Positions 1 to 7,226 of a DNA stretch of 44,664 nucleotides are shown one piece after another. Position numbers and translations under genes: made by a program. The notes beneath the pieces are model-generated. The model searched no databases. It was not told the DNA's origin and was given only the letters and a program-made list of their open reading frames with translations. The DNA is taken from positions 1 to 44,664 of the forward strand of contig SVOD01000003.1 in assembly GCA_015066575.1 (NCBI GenBank). The letters run 5' to 3'. How positions within the stretch are numbered: position 1 is the first letter of the stretch; the number at the start of each line of letters is the position of its first letter. This DNA comes from Oscillospiraceae bacterium (lineage in GTDB: Bacteria > Bacillota > Clostridia > Oscillospirales > Acutalibacteraceae).

Positions 1-71
1 CTGCTGCTAAAGGGCAGGCGCTGGTGATGTATGATGGAGATATCGTTGTCGGCGGCGGAACGATTATTTAG
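1..71 (+). CDS. mnmA: tRNA 2-thiouridine synthase MnmA, C-terminal end (partial)
   Basis: Only the last 22 codons are inside the window. Read in the frame of codons starting at base 3, they give a tail with the motif GQALVMYDGDIVVGGGTII followed by TAG at 69-71. A C-terminus of the form PGQ-x-x-V-x-YDGD-x-V-x-GGG is typical of MnmA, the ATP-dependent sulfur-transfer enzyme that thiolates U34 of Lys, Glu and Gln tRNAs. The gene ends just before a strong terminator. The identification rests on this short tail alone, so another beta-barrel-ended protein cannot be fully excluded. Confidence 0.72.
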   Translation, partial: AAKGQALVMYDGDIVVGGGTII

Positions 72-83
72 TTTTTAACAAAA

Positions 84-117
84 AAAGACTGACTTAACGA
101 GCGTTAAGTCAGTCTTT
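84..117. terminator. bidirectional intrinsic terminator
   Basis: A perfect 15-bp inverted repeat (84-98 with 103-117, loop GAGC) begins with A-rich and ends with T-rich sequence. It can therefore end both the rightward mnmA transcript and the leftward transcript of the gene at 128-799. Confidence 0.85.
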
Positions 118-127
118 CATTTTATCT

Positions 128-799
128 TTATAAAATGTATAATCCCGATTTGAGCCAAACAACTTCTGCATTTGCTACTTTCATATACTTATAAATCGGT
201 TCTTCGAAACTTTTATATTCGCCGACTTCATACATCGGTAAGCTGACAGTTTTGATTTTGCCGATACTGGAGTTGCACACATATACTAAATTGTCGTACA
301 CGGAAAGCGTGACGGGGGAAACAAAGGCGGAAGAATCCACATTGCCGATACGAATATGTGTTTTCAAGCTACCTGCATCATACTGCACGATGGAATTCTC
401 ATCCGGTACGGTGCACCAAAAGTAATCACCGTTGGTAAAAGGGGAGCGCACATAGTTATCGTGATAAGAGAATTGACCGTTCCACGCGAGTTCACCCTCT
501 TTTGTGAAGATAGCACAATTGCCGTCAGGTGTCAGGACGATAACACGCATATCGGGTAATACGGCGGCATCACAAAGAACACAGTTATTTAATTGGTCCG
601 AAATTGCTTCATATGCCGGACCAAACTTATTGAGCAAATATACGCCCATTGTTACAGGTAAAAAGCTATTTTGCACAATATCAAAGCAGCGATAAGCAAG
701 CCTTGCCTCGCCGGATTCCAAACTCACCATTTCCACAAACAAAACGCCTGAAGAAAAGGGAACCGTATCTAAAATTTTACCGTCTGAGATTAAATTCAT
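128..799 (-). CDS. hypothetical protein, possible beta-propeller-like
   Basis: This 223-residue protein was not recognised as a named family. It has no signal peptide or membrane segment. Its composition is rich in beta-formers, with recurring short blocks such as RVIVLTPDGNCAIFTKEG, DYFWCTVPDENSIVQYD and DNLVYVCNSSIGKIKTV that resemble blades of a beta-propeller (NHL/SMP-30-like); that is inference only. The gene is monocistronic. It is divergent from ftsK, convergent with mnmA, and shares a bidirectional terminator. A perfect-looking sigma-A promoter ends only 7 bases before the ATG, so the mRNA is probably leaderless; no Shine-Dalgarno is present. Confidence 0.7.
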   Translation of the reverse strand: MNLISDGKILDTVPFSSGVLFVEMVSLESGEARLAYRCFDIVQNSFLPVTMGVYLLNKFGPAYEAISDQLNNCVLCDAAVLPDMRVIVLTPDGNCAIFTKEGELAWNGQFSYHDNYVRSPFTNGDYFWCTVPDENSIVQYDAGSLKTHIRIGNVDSSAFVSPVTLSVYDNLVYVCNSSIGKIKTVSLPMYEVGEYKSFEEPIYKYMKVANAEVVWLKSGLYIL

Positions 800-806
800 A
801 CCACAT

Positions 807-835
807 ATTATAATGATTTATCATCCTTTTGTCAA
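807..835 (-). promoter_or_regulatory. sigma-A promoter of the hypothetical gene at 128-799
   Basis: On the minus strand, TTGACA (830-835) and TATAAT (807-812) are separated by 17 bases. Both hexamers match the consensus. The TATAAT box ends 7 bases before the ATG at 799, placing +1 at or next to the start codon. Confidence 0.8.
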
Positions 836-880
836 ATCATCGGTCTATATGGTATTTACTATTTTGCTGTTAACTATATA

Positions 881-909
881 TTGCGTTATTATAAATAATA
901 TGATATAAT
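881..909 (+). promoter_or_regulatory. sigma-A promoter of ftsK/spoIIIE
   Basis: TTGCGT (881-886), a 17-base AT-rich spacer and TATAAT (904-909) lie about 30 bases before the ftsK start. Confidence 0.65.
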
Positions 910-939
910 ACTTTAAATATTTATTGTAAAGGAATTGTT

Positions 940-3492
940 ATGGCGCAGAAAAAAAGTAATCAAAAAAATTCAGCCAAAAATAAAACAAAAACAGTAACCA
1001 AGGCGGCACAATCACAATTGGATGATTTGCAACAAAAAAAGCACCGCGAAATAGCTGCTATTGTTTTGCTTGTACTGGGTATTGTCAGTTTCCTGCTTGC
1101 CGTCATTCGCGGCGAGTCCGGTTGGTCTGCTATTCATAATTTTGTTTTAGGTATCTCGGGCTTTTGTGCCTTCATTATTCCTGTTTTACTCATATATCTT
1201 GCGGTTATTATTTCTACCGATAAATTCAGTAATATGATTTTGGCAAAGAGTATTGAAGTTGCTCTACTGCTGTTGTTCCTCTCCTCCGCTATCTTTCTGT
1301 TTAAAGGCTACGACGGCAGCTCGTTTTCCGGTTTTAGCGATGCAGTCATTGAGCAGTATAACAATAGTGATCCATTGGGAAGCGGTGTATTAGGAACTTT
1401 GCTCGGTTTCCCGCTCGGAGCTGCGTTAGGACCCACAGGGGGAAAAATTATTGCTATTATTGCGACAATAACAGATTTAATGATTATTACGGGTACAACG
1501 GTTTCCAAATTAACCCAATCGGCACAAAAGGTTCATGTCAAAGCCAAGAGCGACATTGAAGAAATGCGCCTGAAAAAGGCAGAAAGAAAGGAAAGAGAAG
1601 CTGCCGAACAGCGGGAGCTTGATGACCTTGCATATGATGAATCCAAAATTTACCGCACGAAAAAGCAGCCTGATTTAGATATTTATGATCCCAACCCGGA
1701 TGTATTAACCGGCGAAAAATCAAAAAGACCTGCTTCAAAAAAGCGCCGCGCAAAAAAGGTTGAACCTGTTCTTTCTCAAGCAGAAACAGATGAATCGGAT
1801 GAACTCGAAACGGATGCTTTAAGCGATGAAGAATTCGATGAAAAGATGCAGGCGATTATTGATGCGGAAAACAAGCGCAATCTGGAAAAAGAAAGCCAAA
1901 AGAAGGAAGATATTTATACCAAGGAAAAAACCATAGAAGAACTTGAAAAGTCTGTTGAAAGTGTTGAACCGATTTCTTCATATCGCTTGCCCTCACTTTC
2001 ATTTTTAAAGCGATTTCGCAACCAAAAAGGCAGTGATTCCGCAAAAGAAGTTCAGGAAAAAGCGACAATATTGATAGACACTTTAGAGAGCTTTGGCGTT
2101 GAAGCGGAATTGGTAGGGGTAACCAGAGGTCCCACAGTCACACGCTATGATATCAAGCCGGCTATCGGTGTGCGCATTAATAAAATCACCAATCTTTCTG
2201 CCGATATTGCCTTGAGTTTGGCAACCACGAGCATCCGCATTGCACCAATCCCCAATAAAACCGCTATCGGCATTGAGGTACCCAATTCAACAAAGAACAC
2301 GGTTGGTATTCGTTCCTTGCTGGAATCGCCGGAATTTGAAAAAATGAGCTCCAAAAAGCTGACGGTTGCTTTAGGTGAAAATATTGCCGGTGAACCGCAA
2401 TTTGCAGATTTGGCTAAAATGCCGCATTTACTCATTGCCGGTACAACCGGTTCCGGTAAATCGGTATGCTTAAATTCCATGATTATCAGTATACTGTACA
2501 ACGCCGAACCGAGCGAAGTTCAATTTATCATGATTGATCCGAAAGGCGTGGAATTAAGTGTTTACAACGGGATTCCGCATATGCCGACACCGGTCGTAAA
2601 GAATCCTCATAAGGCGGCAGGTGCACTTGCTTGGGCGGTCAAAGAAATGATGAACCGCTATGCACTTTTTGAGCAATATAAGGTTAAAGATATTAAGTCG
2701 TATAATAAACTTGCCAAAAATGATGATGAACTTTTGCCAATGACACAGTTTGTCATTATTATTGATGAATTGGCAGACTTAATGATGGTCGCTCCCGGTG
2801 AAGTGGAAGACAGCATATGCCGCCTTGCCCAGATGGCAAGAGCTGCCGGTATGCATCTTGTGATTGCCACCCAGAGCCCCAGAGCCGATGTTATCACCGG
2901 TTTAATTAAATCCAACATCCCTTCGAGAATTGCGCTCAGTGTTGCCAATGGCCTTGAAAGTCGCATCATCATAGATCAAAACGGTGCAGAGCAATTGCTC
3001 GGTAATGGCGATATGCTCTTTAACCCCATCGGCTCCAATAAGCCGACCAGAATTCAAGGTTGCTTTGTCAGTGAAGAAGAAATTGAAAAAATAACCGATT
3101 TTATTAAAAAACAGGGCAGAGGGGAATATGATGAAGAAATCGCCAAGCAGTTTGATGAGCTGGCAGCCAAAGAAAAAGGTAAGAAATCTGCCGATACCGA
3201 ACCGCAGGGCGAAAGTGATTATGACCCGCTGATTGAAAAAGCAGTGGAAGTAATTTTAGAATATCAGGCAGCTTCCACCAGTTTTATTCAAAGAAAACTT
3301 TCAGTCGGATATGCGCGTGGTGCACGCATCATTGATGAACTTGAGCAAATGGGAATCATCGGTCCGTCAGAAGGAGCCAAACCCAGAAAAATTCTGATTA
3401 CAAAGGATGAATGGTTGGAAAGAAATGCTATGAAGCCGGATGACCAAATAGCTTTGACGGATGATATGGGAGAAGACGAAGAAGAGGAATAA
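940..3492 (+). CDS. ftsK: DNA translocase FtsK/SpoIIIE
   Basis: This is an 850-residue membrane-anchored DNA pump that moves chromosome DNA through the division or sporulation septum. Residues 1-35 are Lys-rich and cytosolic. Hydrophobic segments follow at roughly 37-56, 65-92, 101-121 and 145-187, then a charged linker to about 350. The alpha/beta motor follows, with Walker A GTTGSGKS (501-508) and Walker B FVIIIDELAD (604-613). A C-terminal winged-helix gamma domain (about 760-825, YDPLIEKAVEVILE...GYARGARIIDELE) reads the polar SRS/KOPS-type sequences. The tail is very acidic. An AAAGGAA ribosome site precedes the ATG. Size and domain order fit SpoIIIE (about 790 residues) of sporulators better than the long-linker FtsK of proteobacteria. 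Confidence 0.95.
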   Translation: MAQKKSNQKNSAKNKTKTVTKAAQSQLDDLQQKKHREIAAIVLLVLGIVSFLLAVIRGESGWSAIHNFVLGISGFCAFIIPVLLIYLAVIISTDKFSNMILAKSIEVALLLLFLSSAIFLFKGYDGSSFSGFSDAVIEQYNNSDPLGSGVLGTLLGFPLGAALGPTGGKIIAIIATITDLMIITGTTVSKLTQSAQKVHVKAKSDIEEMRLKKAERKEREAAEQRELDDLAYDESKIYRTKKQPDLDIYDPNPDVLTGEKSKRPASKKRRAKKVEPVLSQAETDESDELETDALSDEEFDEKMQAIIDAENKRNLEKESQKKEDIYTKEKTIEELEKSVESVEPISSYRLPSLSFLKRFRNQKGSDSAKEVQEKATILIDTLESFGVEAELVGVTRGPTVTRYDIKPAIGVRINKITNLSADIALSLATTSIRIAPIPNKTAIGIEVPNSTKNTVGIRSLLESPEFEKMSSKKLTVALGENIAGEPQFADLAKMPHLLIAGTTGSGKSVCLNSMIISILYNAEPSEVQFIMIDPKGVELSVYNGIPHMPTPVVKNPHKAAGALAWAVKEMMNRYALFEQYKVKDIKSYNKLAKNDDELLPMTQFVIIIDELADLMMVAPGEVEDSICRLAQMARAAGMHLVIATQSPRADVITGLIKSNIPSRIALSVANGLESRIIIDQNGAEQLLGNGDMLFNPIGSNKPTRIQGCFVSEEEIEKITDFIKKQGRGEYDEEIAKQFDELAAKEKGKKSADTEPQGESDYDPLIEKAVEVILEYQAASTSFIQRKLSVGYARGARIIDELEQMGIIGPSEGAKPRKILITKDEWLERNAMKPDDQIALTDDMGEDEEEE

Positions 3493-3527
3493 TAGTATTT
3501 AATACTATTTGATCCTGCTAAATAATT

Positions 3528-4466
3528 ATGAAAAAGGGCAATCATAAATTCTTTATTTCTATACTTGTCGCAATTGTTTTACTTGTTAGCGCAGTTTTTA
3601 CATTTTCATCAAAGAATCTTTGGCAAAAGTTTATGCGCTCTACGGACGCGACAGCATCCGCTGTTGGCGATATCATCGAAAGTGAAGCGGCAAAACAACC
3701 TCTTGGTGTGCATTTTATTGATGTCGGGCAAGGGGACAGTACACTGATTCGCTTTGAGAATTACAATATCTTGATTGATTGTGCCAAAAAAGCAGAGGCG
3801 CAAAATGTCTACTATTATTTAGAGCAGCTTAATATTGACCATTTGGATTTAGCGATTGCCACGCACCCTGATGCCGACCACATCGGCGGTTTTGCTGAGC
3901 TTATCAACAACGCAAAACCCGATTTGTTCCTGTTGCCGCAGTTGCCGACATCGATTAAGAAAACGCAAACCGAAATGACATTAATCAATACGCTTAAAAC
4001 CATGAAAGTAAAAACGGAATATGCGGTAAATGCCAAAGAATATCGCTTTGGCGATTTGTTGCTGACTACGTATTTGACTGCGCAGGAGCATAGCGATAAA
4101 AACGATTACTCTGTTATCACCCATATTCGTTATAAAAATGCCACCTATCTATTTATGGGAGATGCCGGCAAAACCGTCGAGAAGGAATTGATGAAAGATA
4201 AAGCACCTATTCAAGCCGATGTGTTAAAAGCCGGGCACCACGGGTCATCCAAGTCGAGCGCTGCAAACTTTGTCAAATATGTGCACCCGCGCTATTGTAT
4301 CTTTTCTTGCGGACTAAATAATGACTACGGTCATCCGCATAACGAAGTGCTTGAGATTATGAAAAAGCAAATAATCGAATATTACAGAACGGATGAAAAC
4401 GGCACGGTTGTTATTGGCACCGACGGCAGCAAATATATCATTGCAACTGAGAAAGCGGCGGCTTGA
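3528..4466 (+). CDS. secreted ComEC/Rec2-related metallo-beta-lactamase-fold hydrolase
   Basis: This 312-residue protein has an N-terminal signal anchor (residues 8-26) and a metallo-beta-lactamase fold. The sequence GVHFIDVGQGDSTLI (60-74) and the metal motif THPDADHIGG (112-121) are the hallmarks of the ComEC C-terminal domain family. Later family blocks are FMGDAG and LKAGHHGSSKSS, followed by YGHPHNE near the end. Stand-alone secreted members are common in Clostridia and are suspected extracellular nucleases or phosphodiesterases; the substrate is not known. The transmembrane competence channel part of ComEC is absent. No Shine-Dalgarno is visible before the ATG; the gene starts 35 bases after ftsK and may be read from the same transcript. 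Confidence 0.85.
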   Translation: MKKGNHKFFISILVAIVLLVSAVFTFSSKNLWQKFMRSTDATASAVGDIIESEAAKQPLGVHFIDVGQGDSTLIRFENYNILIDCAKKAEAQNVYYYLEQLNIDHLDLAIATHPDADHIGGFAELINNAKPDLFLLPQLPTSIKKTQTEMTLINTLKTMKVKTEYAVNAKEYRFGDLLLTTYLTAQEHSDKNDYSVITHIRYKNATYLFMGDAGKTVEKELMKDKAPIQADVLKAGHHGSSKSSAANFVKYVHPRYCIFSCGLNNDYGHPHNEVLEIMKKQIIEYYRTDENGTVVIGTDGSKYIIATEKAAA

Positions 4467-4490
4467 TTTTTTCTTTTTATTGTGTATAAT
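4463..4490 (+). promoter_or_regulatory. possible sigma-A promoter for the lipoprotein gene
   Basis: TTGATT (4463-4468), 16 bases, then TATAAT (4485-4490). It overlaps the stop codon of the preceding gene and would give a leader of about 40 bases. Confidence 0.5.
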
Positions 4491-4536
4491 TGTGTGAGTA
4501 AATAACAAAACCTAAAATACATAATTTTTTATTCCT

Positions 4537-5040
4537 ATGAAAAGAGTTTTAGTTATTATTCTAACTGCCGTAATAATTGTCAGCCTGTTTTCAGGGTGCA
4601 GTATAACGAGGTTTGATAAAAACAGGGATTCATCCGGCTATATTCAATACATTGCGGAATTTCACAAGCGGCTTTTCGGCGAAACGCATAACGAGAATTC
4701 CGAGCAAAAGTATTACCCCGAAAATCCTAATTTGGAGTCATCTTTCGTTTACGGCCCCCACGATGTTAAGTTTACTGCACAGTATGAAGCTGACAAAATA
4801 ATTTATACAGTAGATAAAACCGAAGATTATCCGATTACTGCAAAAGTTTTTTCCGATATCTTTGCCGAGTATTATGATAGCTGGAAAAATTATATTGAAA
4901 AAACAGATGTCGGCGGCCTGTCTGTTGTTGGTAACAGCAGAATTGAAATGACAATTAGCGGTTATCAATACAGTGTTACTTTTGAGCCGCCCAATTTGGA
5001 AAAAGCGACTATTACTTACGAAGTCATTACAATTTATTAG
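4537..5040 (+). CDS. hypothetical lipoprotein
   Basis: This is a 167-residue protein of no recognised family. It begins with a lipoprotein signal peptide: a hydrophobic stretch at residues 4-18 and a lipobox ending FSGC with the acylated Cys at 21. The mature part is small, acidic and Tyr-rich, and has predicted mixed beta structure in its second half (blocks VKFTAQYEADKIIYTVDKTE and GYQYSVTFEPPN). It is probably tethered to the outer face of the membrane. No Shine-Dalgarno lies before the ATG (the preceding bases are T-rich). It sits between the ComEC-like hydrolase and tRNA-Leu; no partner is evident. Confidence 0.75.
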   Translation: MKRVLVIILTAVIIVSLFSGCSITRFDKNRDSSGYIQYIAEFHKRLFGETHNENSEQKYYPENPNLESSFVYGPHDVKFTAQYEADKIIYTVDKTEDYPITAKVFSDIFAEYYDSWKNYIEKTDVGGLSVVGNSRIEMTISGYQYSVTFEPPNLEKATITYEVITIY

Positions 5041-5047
5041 TCACTAT

Positions 5048-5130
5048 GCGGGTATGGTGGAATTGGCAGACACGCAAGATTTAGGATCTTGTGGGCAACC
5101 GTGCAGGTTCAAGTCCTGTTACCCGCACCA
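5048..5130 (+). tRNA. tRNA-Leu (anticodon UAG)
   Basis: The acceptor stem GCGGGTA pairs with TACCCGC at 5120-5126, followed by discriminator A and an encoded CCA (5128-5130). The D arm contains GGTGGAATTGGCAGAC, the usual class II leucine form. The anticodon stem is CAAGA/TCTTG with loop TTTAGGA and anticodon TAG at 5082-5084. A long variable arm and the T arm AGGTTCAAGTCCTGT complete an 83-base class II tRNA. It decodes CUA and, by wobble, other CUN codons. Confidence 0.97.
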
Positions 5131-5164
5131 AAAAACGCCGTTCCGATTGGAGCGGCGTTTTTAT
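5131..5164 (+). terminator. intrinsic terminator after tRNA-Leu
   Basis: A GC-rich stem (AACGCCG-T-TCC with GGA-G-CGGCGTT, one T-G pair, loop GATT) is followed by a T run. Confidence 0.8.
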
Positions 5165-5192
5165 AAATATTTTTAATAAGTAGGAAAAGTGT

Positions 5193-5690
5193 ATGCAACT
5201 AACGACTGCTATTCATAATATCGACCCGATTTACAATCAAGACAGCAAAATATTAATCTTAGGCTCTTTTCCGTCTGTTAAATCCAGAGAAGGGCAGTTT
5301 TTCTATGACCACCCGCAAAATCGCTTTTGGAAAGTGATGGCGGGTGTTTTGGGCTCTCCGGTACCGCAAACCCATGCACAAAAGCGAATTTTTTTACTCG
5401 AACACCATATTGCACTATGGGATGTGCTGCAGTCTTGTGAAATTTCAGGTTCTTCCGATGCTTCTATTCAAAATGCCGTGCCGAATGATTTAAGCCGTAT
5501 TCTTGAAAGTGCCGACATTCAGGCAATCTTTTGCAACGGAGCAGCTTCCTATAACTACTATGTAAAATATACATTGCCGCTGACGGGAATGGAGGCAATC
5601 AAGCTGCCTTCCACCAGCCCTGCAAACGCTTCTTTTTCTTTAGACAAGTTAAAAGAGCAGTGGCAGGTTATTTGTTCTTATCGGGATTAA
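5193..5690 (+). CDS. uracil/hypoxanthine-DNA glycosylase (deoxyinosine glycosylase family)
   Basis: This 165-residue enzyme belongs to the UDG superfamily. Motif 1 is GSFPS (24-28) and is followed by the HPQNRFW block (40-46). Motif 2 is LPSTSPAN (138-145), a combination I associate with the family 6 hypoxanthine-DNA glycosylases rather than UNG or MUG. It would excise deaminated bases (hypoxanthine, possibly uracil) to start base-excision repair. The length is normal for the family. A start at 5193 is supported by AGGAAAAG upstream. The 3' end overlaps the end of the convergent sigK by 23 bases. Confidence 0.82.
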   Translation: MQLTTAIHNIDPIYNQDSKILILGSFPSVKSREGQFFYDHPQNRFWKVMAGVLGSPVPQTHAQKRIFLLEHHIALWDVLQSCEISGSSDASIQNAVPNDLSRILESADIQAIFCNGAASYNYYVKYTLPLTGMEAIKLPSTSPANASFSLDKLKEQWQVICSYRD

Positions 5691-6369
5691 CGGAAAACTT
5701 TTTTTGTAAATCTTCAATCACTTTCTTTTCAATGCGCGACACATAACTGCGGGAAATCTGCAAAATGTTTGCCACTTGCTTTTGGGTTAAGGGTTCATTA
5801 CCGTCTAATCCGAAACGTTTGACAATGACGGTTTTTTCTCTTGAATTTTTAATTTGAGCAATATATTTTCTAAGCTGTTCTATTTTGAGTTTCACATCAA
5901 TTTCATCGGCTATAGTATCTTCTTTTGCGATAATGTCTAAGAAAGTCAACGGATTTCCTTCTGCATCCGTGTCAATCGGGTCGCTGATAAATACATCTTG
6001 CGCGGTTTTTTTATTGGTTCTGAAGTACATAAGTATTTCGTTTTGAATACACTTGGCAAGATAAGTGCTCAGCTTTGTTTTTTTGTCACTTTTATAACTG
6101 TCCACGCCTTTAATCAGTCCGATAGTACCGATAGATATTAATTCTTCCGGTTCACCGGTTTTAGAATAATATTTTTTGCTGATATGGGAGACCAGCCGCA
6201 GATTATGGGCTATGAGCTTTTGTCTTGCGTCTTCATCGCCTTGTTCCTTTTTTTGGATATACATTTCCTCTTCTTTTTTACTCAACTGTTTCGGAAAAAC
6301 ATAACTTTCGCGCACATTCAGCGCCAAGAAATAAAGACCGGAAAGTACGCTTAATAGTATTTCAATCAA
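5668..6369 (-). CDS. sigK: RNA polymerase sporulation sigma factor SigK
   Basis: This 233-residue protein matches mother-cell sigma-K. It starts at TTG 6369, behind a strong AAAGGAGG site 6 bases upstream. The longer reading frame to 6468 has no such signal. The short hydrophobic N-terminus (IEILLSVLSGLYFL) followed by SYVFPKQLSKKEEE corresponds to the pro-sequence that the SpoIVFB protease removes in Bacillus. Region 2 contains HNLRLVSHISKKYY and ISIGTIGLIKGVDSY, and region 4 contains LTQKQVANILQISRSYVSRIE. The gene is uninterrupted; no skin-type element is present. It is divergent from cwlD, another spore gene. Confidence 0.93.
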   Translation of the reverse strand: MIEILLSVLSGLYFLALNVRESYVFPKQLSKKEEEMYIQKKEQGDEDARQKLIAHNLRLVSHISKKYYSKTGEPEELISIGTIGLIKGVDSYKSDKKTKLSTYLAKCIQNEILMYFRTNKKTAQDVFISDPIDTDAEGNPLTFLDIIAKEDTIADEIDVKLKIEQLRKYIAQIKNSREKTVIVKRFGLDGNEPLTQKQVANILQISRSYVSRIEKKVIEDLQKKFSVNPDKNK

Positions 6370-6397
6370 AAAAACTCCTCCTTTATTTATATTATAT

Positions 6398-6426
6398 TTG
6401 AACTGTATCGGTTCATATGCTAAAAT
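6398..6426 (+). promoter_or_regulatory. possible promoter of cwlD-radA with palindromic -35 region
   Basis: TTGAAC (6398-6403), 17 bases, then TAAAAT (6421-6426). The -35 box lies in the short palindrome TGAAC-N7-GTTCA (6399-6415). The resulting leader would include the left arm of the inverted repeat that covers the cwlD start. Confidence 0.45.
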
Positions 6427-6500
6427 AGTTTCAGTGCCGGTTAAGGTATCAAATCTATTCTGTTTCATATAATTAATTATCTCTTGAAAGGAGAGGGTAT

Positions 6501-7226
6501 ATGAAACAGGCTCGATTTATCACATTGGTTCTATTTCTGCACTTTATTATCGCGGTTTTAATTATTTGCGGCGTTTATTTTTTATTGCGGCATCCCAAAC
6601 ATACCGGCAGCACTGCGGTGAAGCATCCGCTTACCGTTGTGCTCGATTGCGGACATGGCGGACCGGACGGCGGGGCTGTCGGTGCCGACGGCACATTGGA
6701 AAAAGATATTAACTTGTCACTCGGTTTTGCACTCAGAGAAATCTTAGAGCAAAACGGGTATACGGTGGTGATGACCAGAGAAACGGATGCGTTTATCTGT
6801 GATGACCACAGTGCTTCTTTGAGAGAACAAAACGTTTCCGATTTGCACAATCGCCTCAAGATAGCCGAACGCTATGCAGATTCCGTTTTTATCAGTCTGC
6901 ATATGAATAAGTTTTCCGAATCACAGTATTGGGGGAGTCAACTCTTTTACTCACCAAATCATCCGAATAGCCGCATACTTGCGCAGGCAATTCGCAGTCG
7001 ATTGGTGCAAACAGTTCAAAAAGGCAATCAACGCTCTCTTAAAGAAATGGATAGCAGTGTTTACATTATCTACCGCGCCACGCATCCGGCACTGCTTTTG
7101 GAATGCGGATTTATGTCCAATCCGGAAGAATTAAACCGATTTAAAAATAAAACCTATCGTTCTGATTTTGCATTTGCGGTTTTTTTAGGAATTCAAGATT
7201 ATATCACAGGAGAAAACAATGGCTAA
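6501..7226 (+). CDS. cwlD: N-acetylmuramoyl-L-alanine amidase CwlD
   Basis: This is a 241-residue amidase_3 enzyme with an N-terminal signal anchor (about 7-29). The zinc ligands appear as H52 (LDCGHGGPDGG), E67 (EKDINL) and H134 (ISLHMNKF), and the catalytic Glu is E201 in LLLECGFMSNPEE. CwlD removes peptide side chains from muramic acid so that muramic-delta-lactam forms in the spore cortex. The length, the single domain and the position beside sigK favour CwlD over a vegetative autolysin with repeats. AAAGGAGAGG precedes the ATG. It overlaps radA by 8 bases, indicating coupled translation. Confidence 0.88.
   Translation: MKQARFITLVLFLHFIIAVLIICGVYFLLRHPKHTGSTAVKHPLTVVLDCGHGGPDGGAVGADGTLEKDINLSLGFALREILEQNGYTVVMTRETDAFICDDHSASLREQNVSDLHNRLKIAERYADSVFISLHMNKFSESQYWGSQLFYSPNHPNSRILAQAIRSRLVQTVQKGNQRSLKEMDSSVYIIYRATHPALLLECGFMSNPEELNRFKNKTYRSDFAFAVFLGIQDYITGENNG

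Noticed and set aside
3491..3509. Perfect palindrome AATAGTATT-T-AATACTATT after ftsK
   Set aside because: Pure AT with a 1-base spacer, so it cannot form an RNA hairpin terminator; likely chance in AT-rich intergenic DNA.
5668..6369. skin-type prophage interruption of sigK
   Set aside because: The sigK frame is continuous through regions 2 and 4; no recombinase lies at the site.
6370..6468. Longer N-terminus of SigK starting at ATG 6468
   Set aside because: The extra 33 residues are not like any sigma factor, and the strong AAAGGAGG site points to TTG 6369, which gives the normal pro-SigK length.
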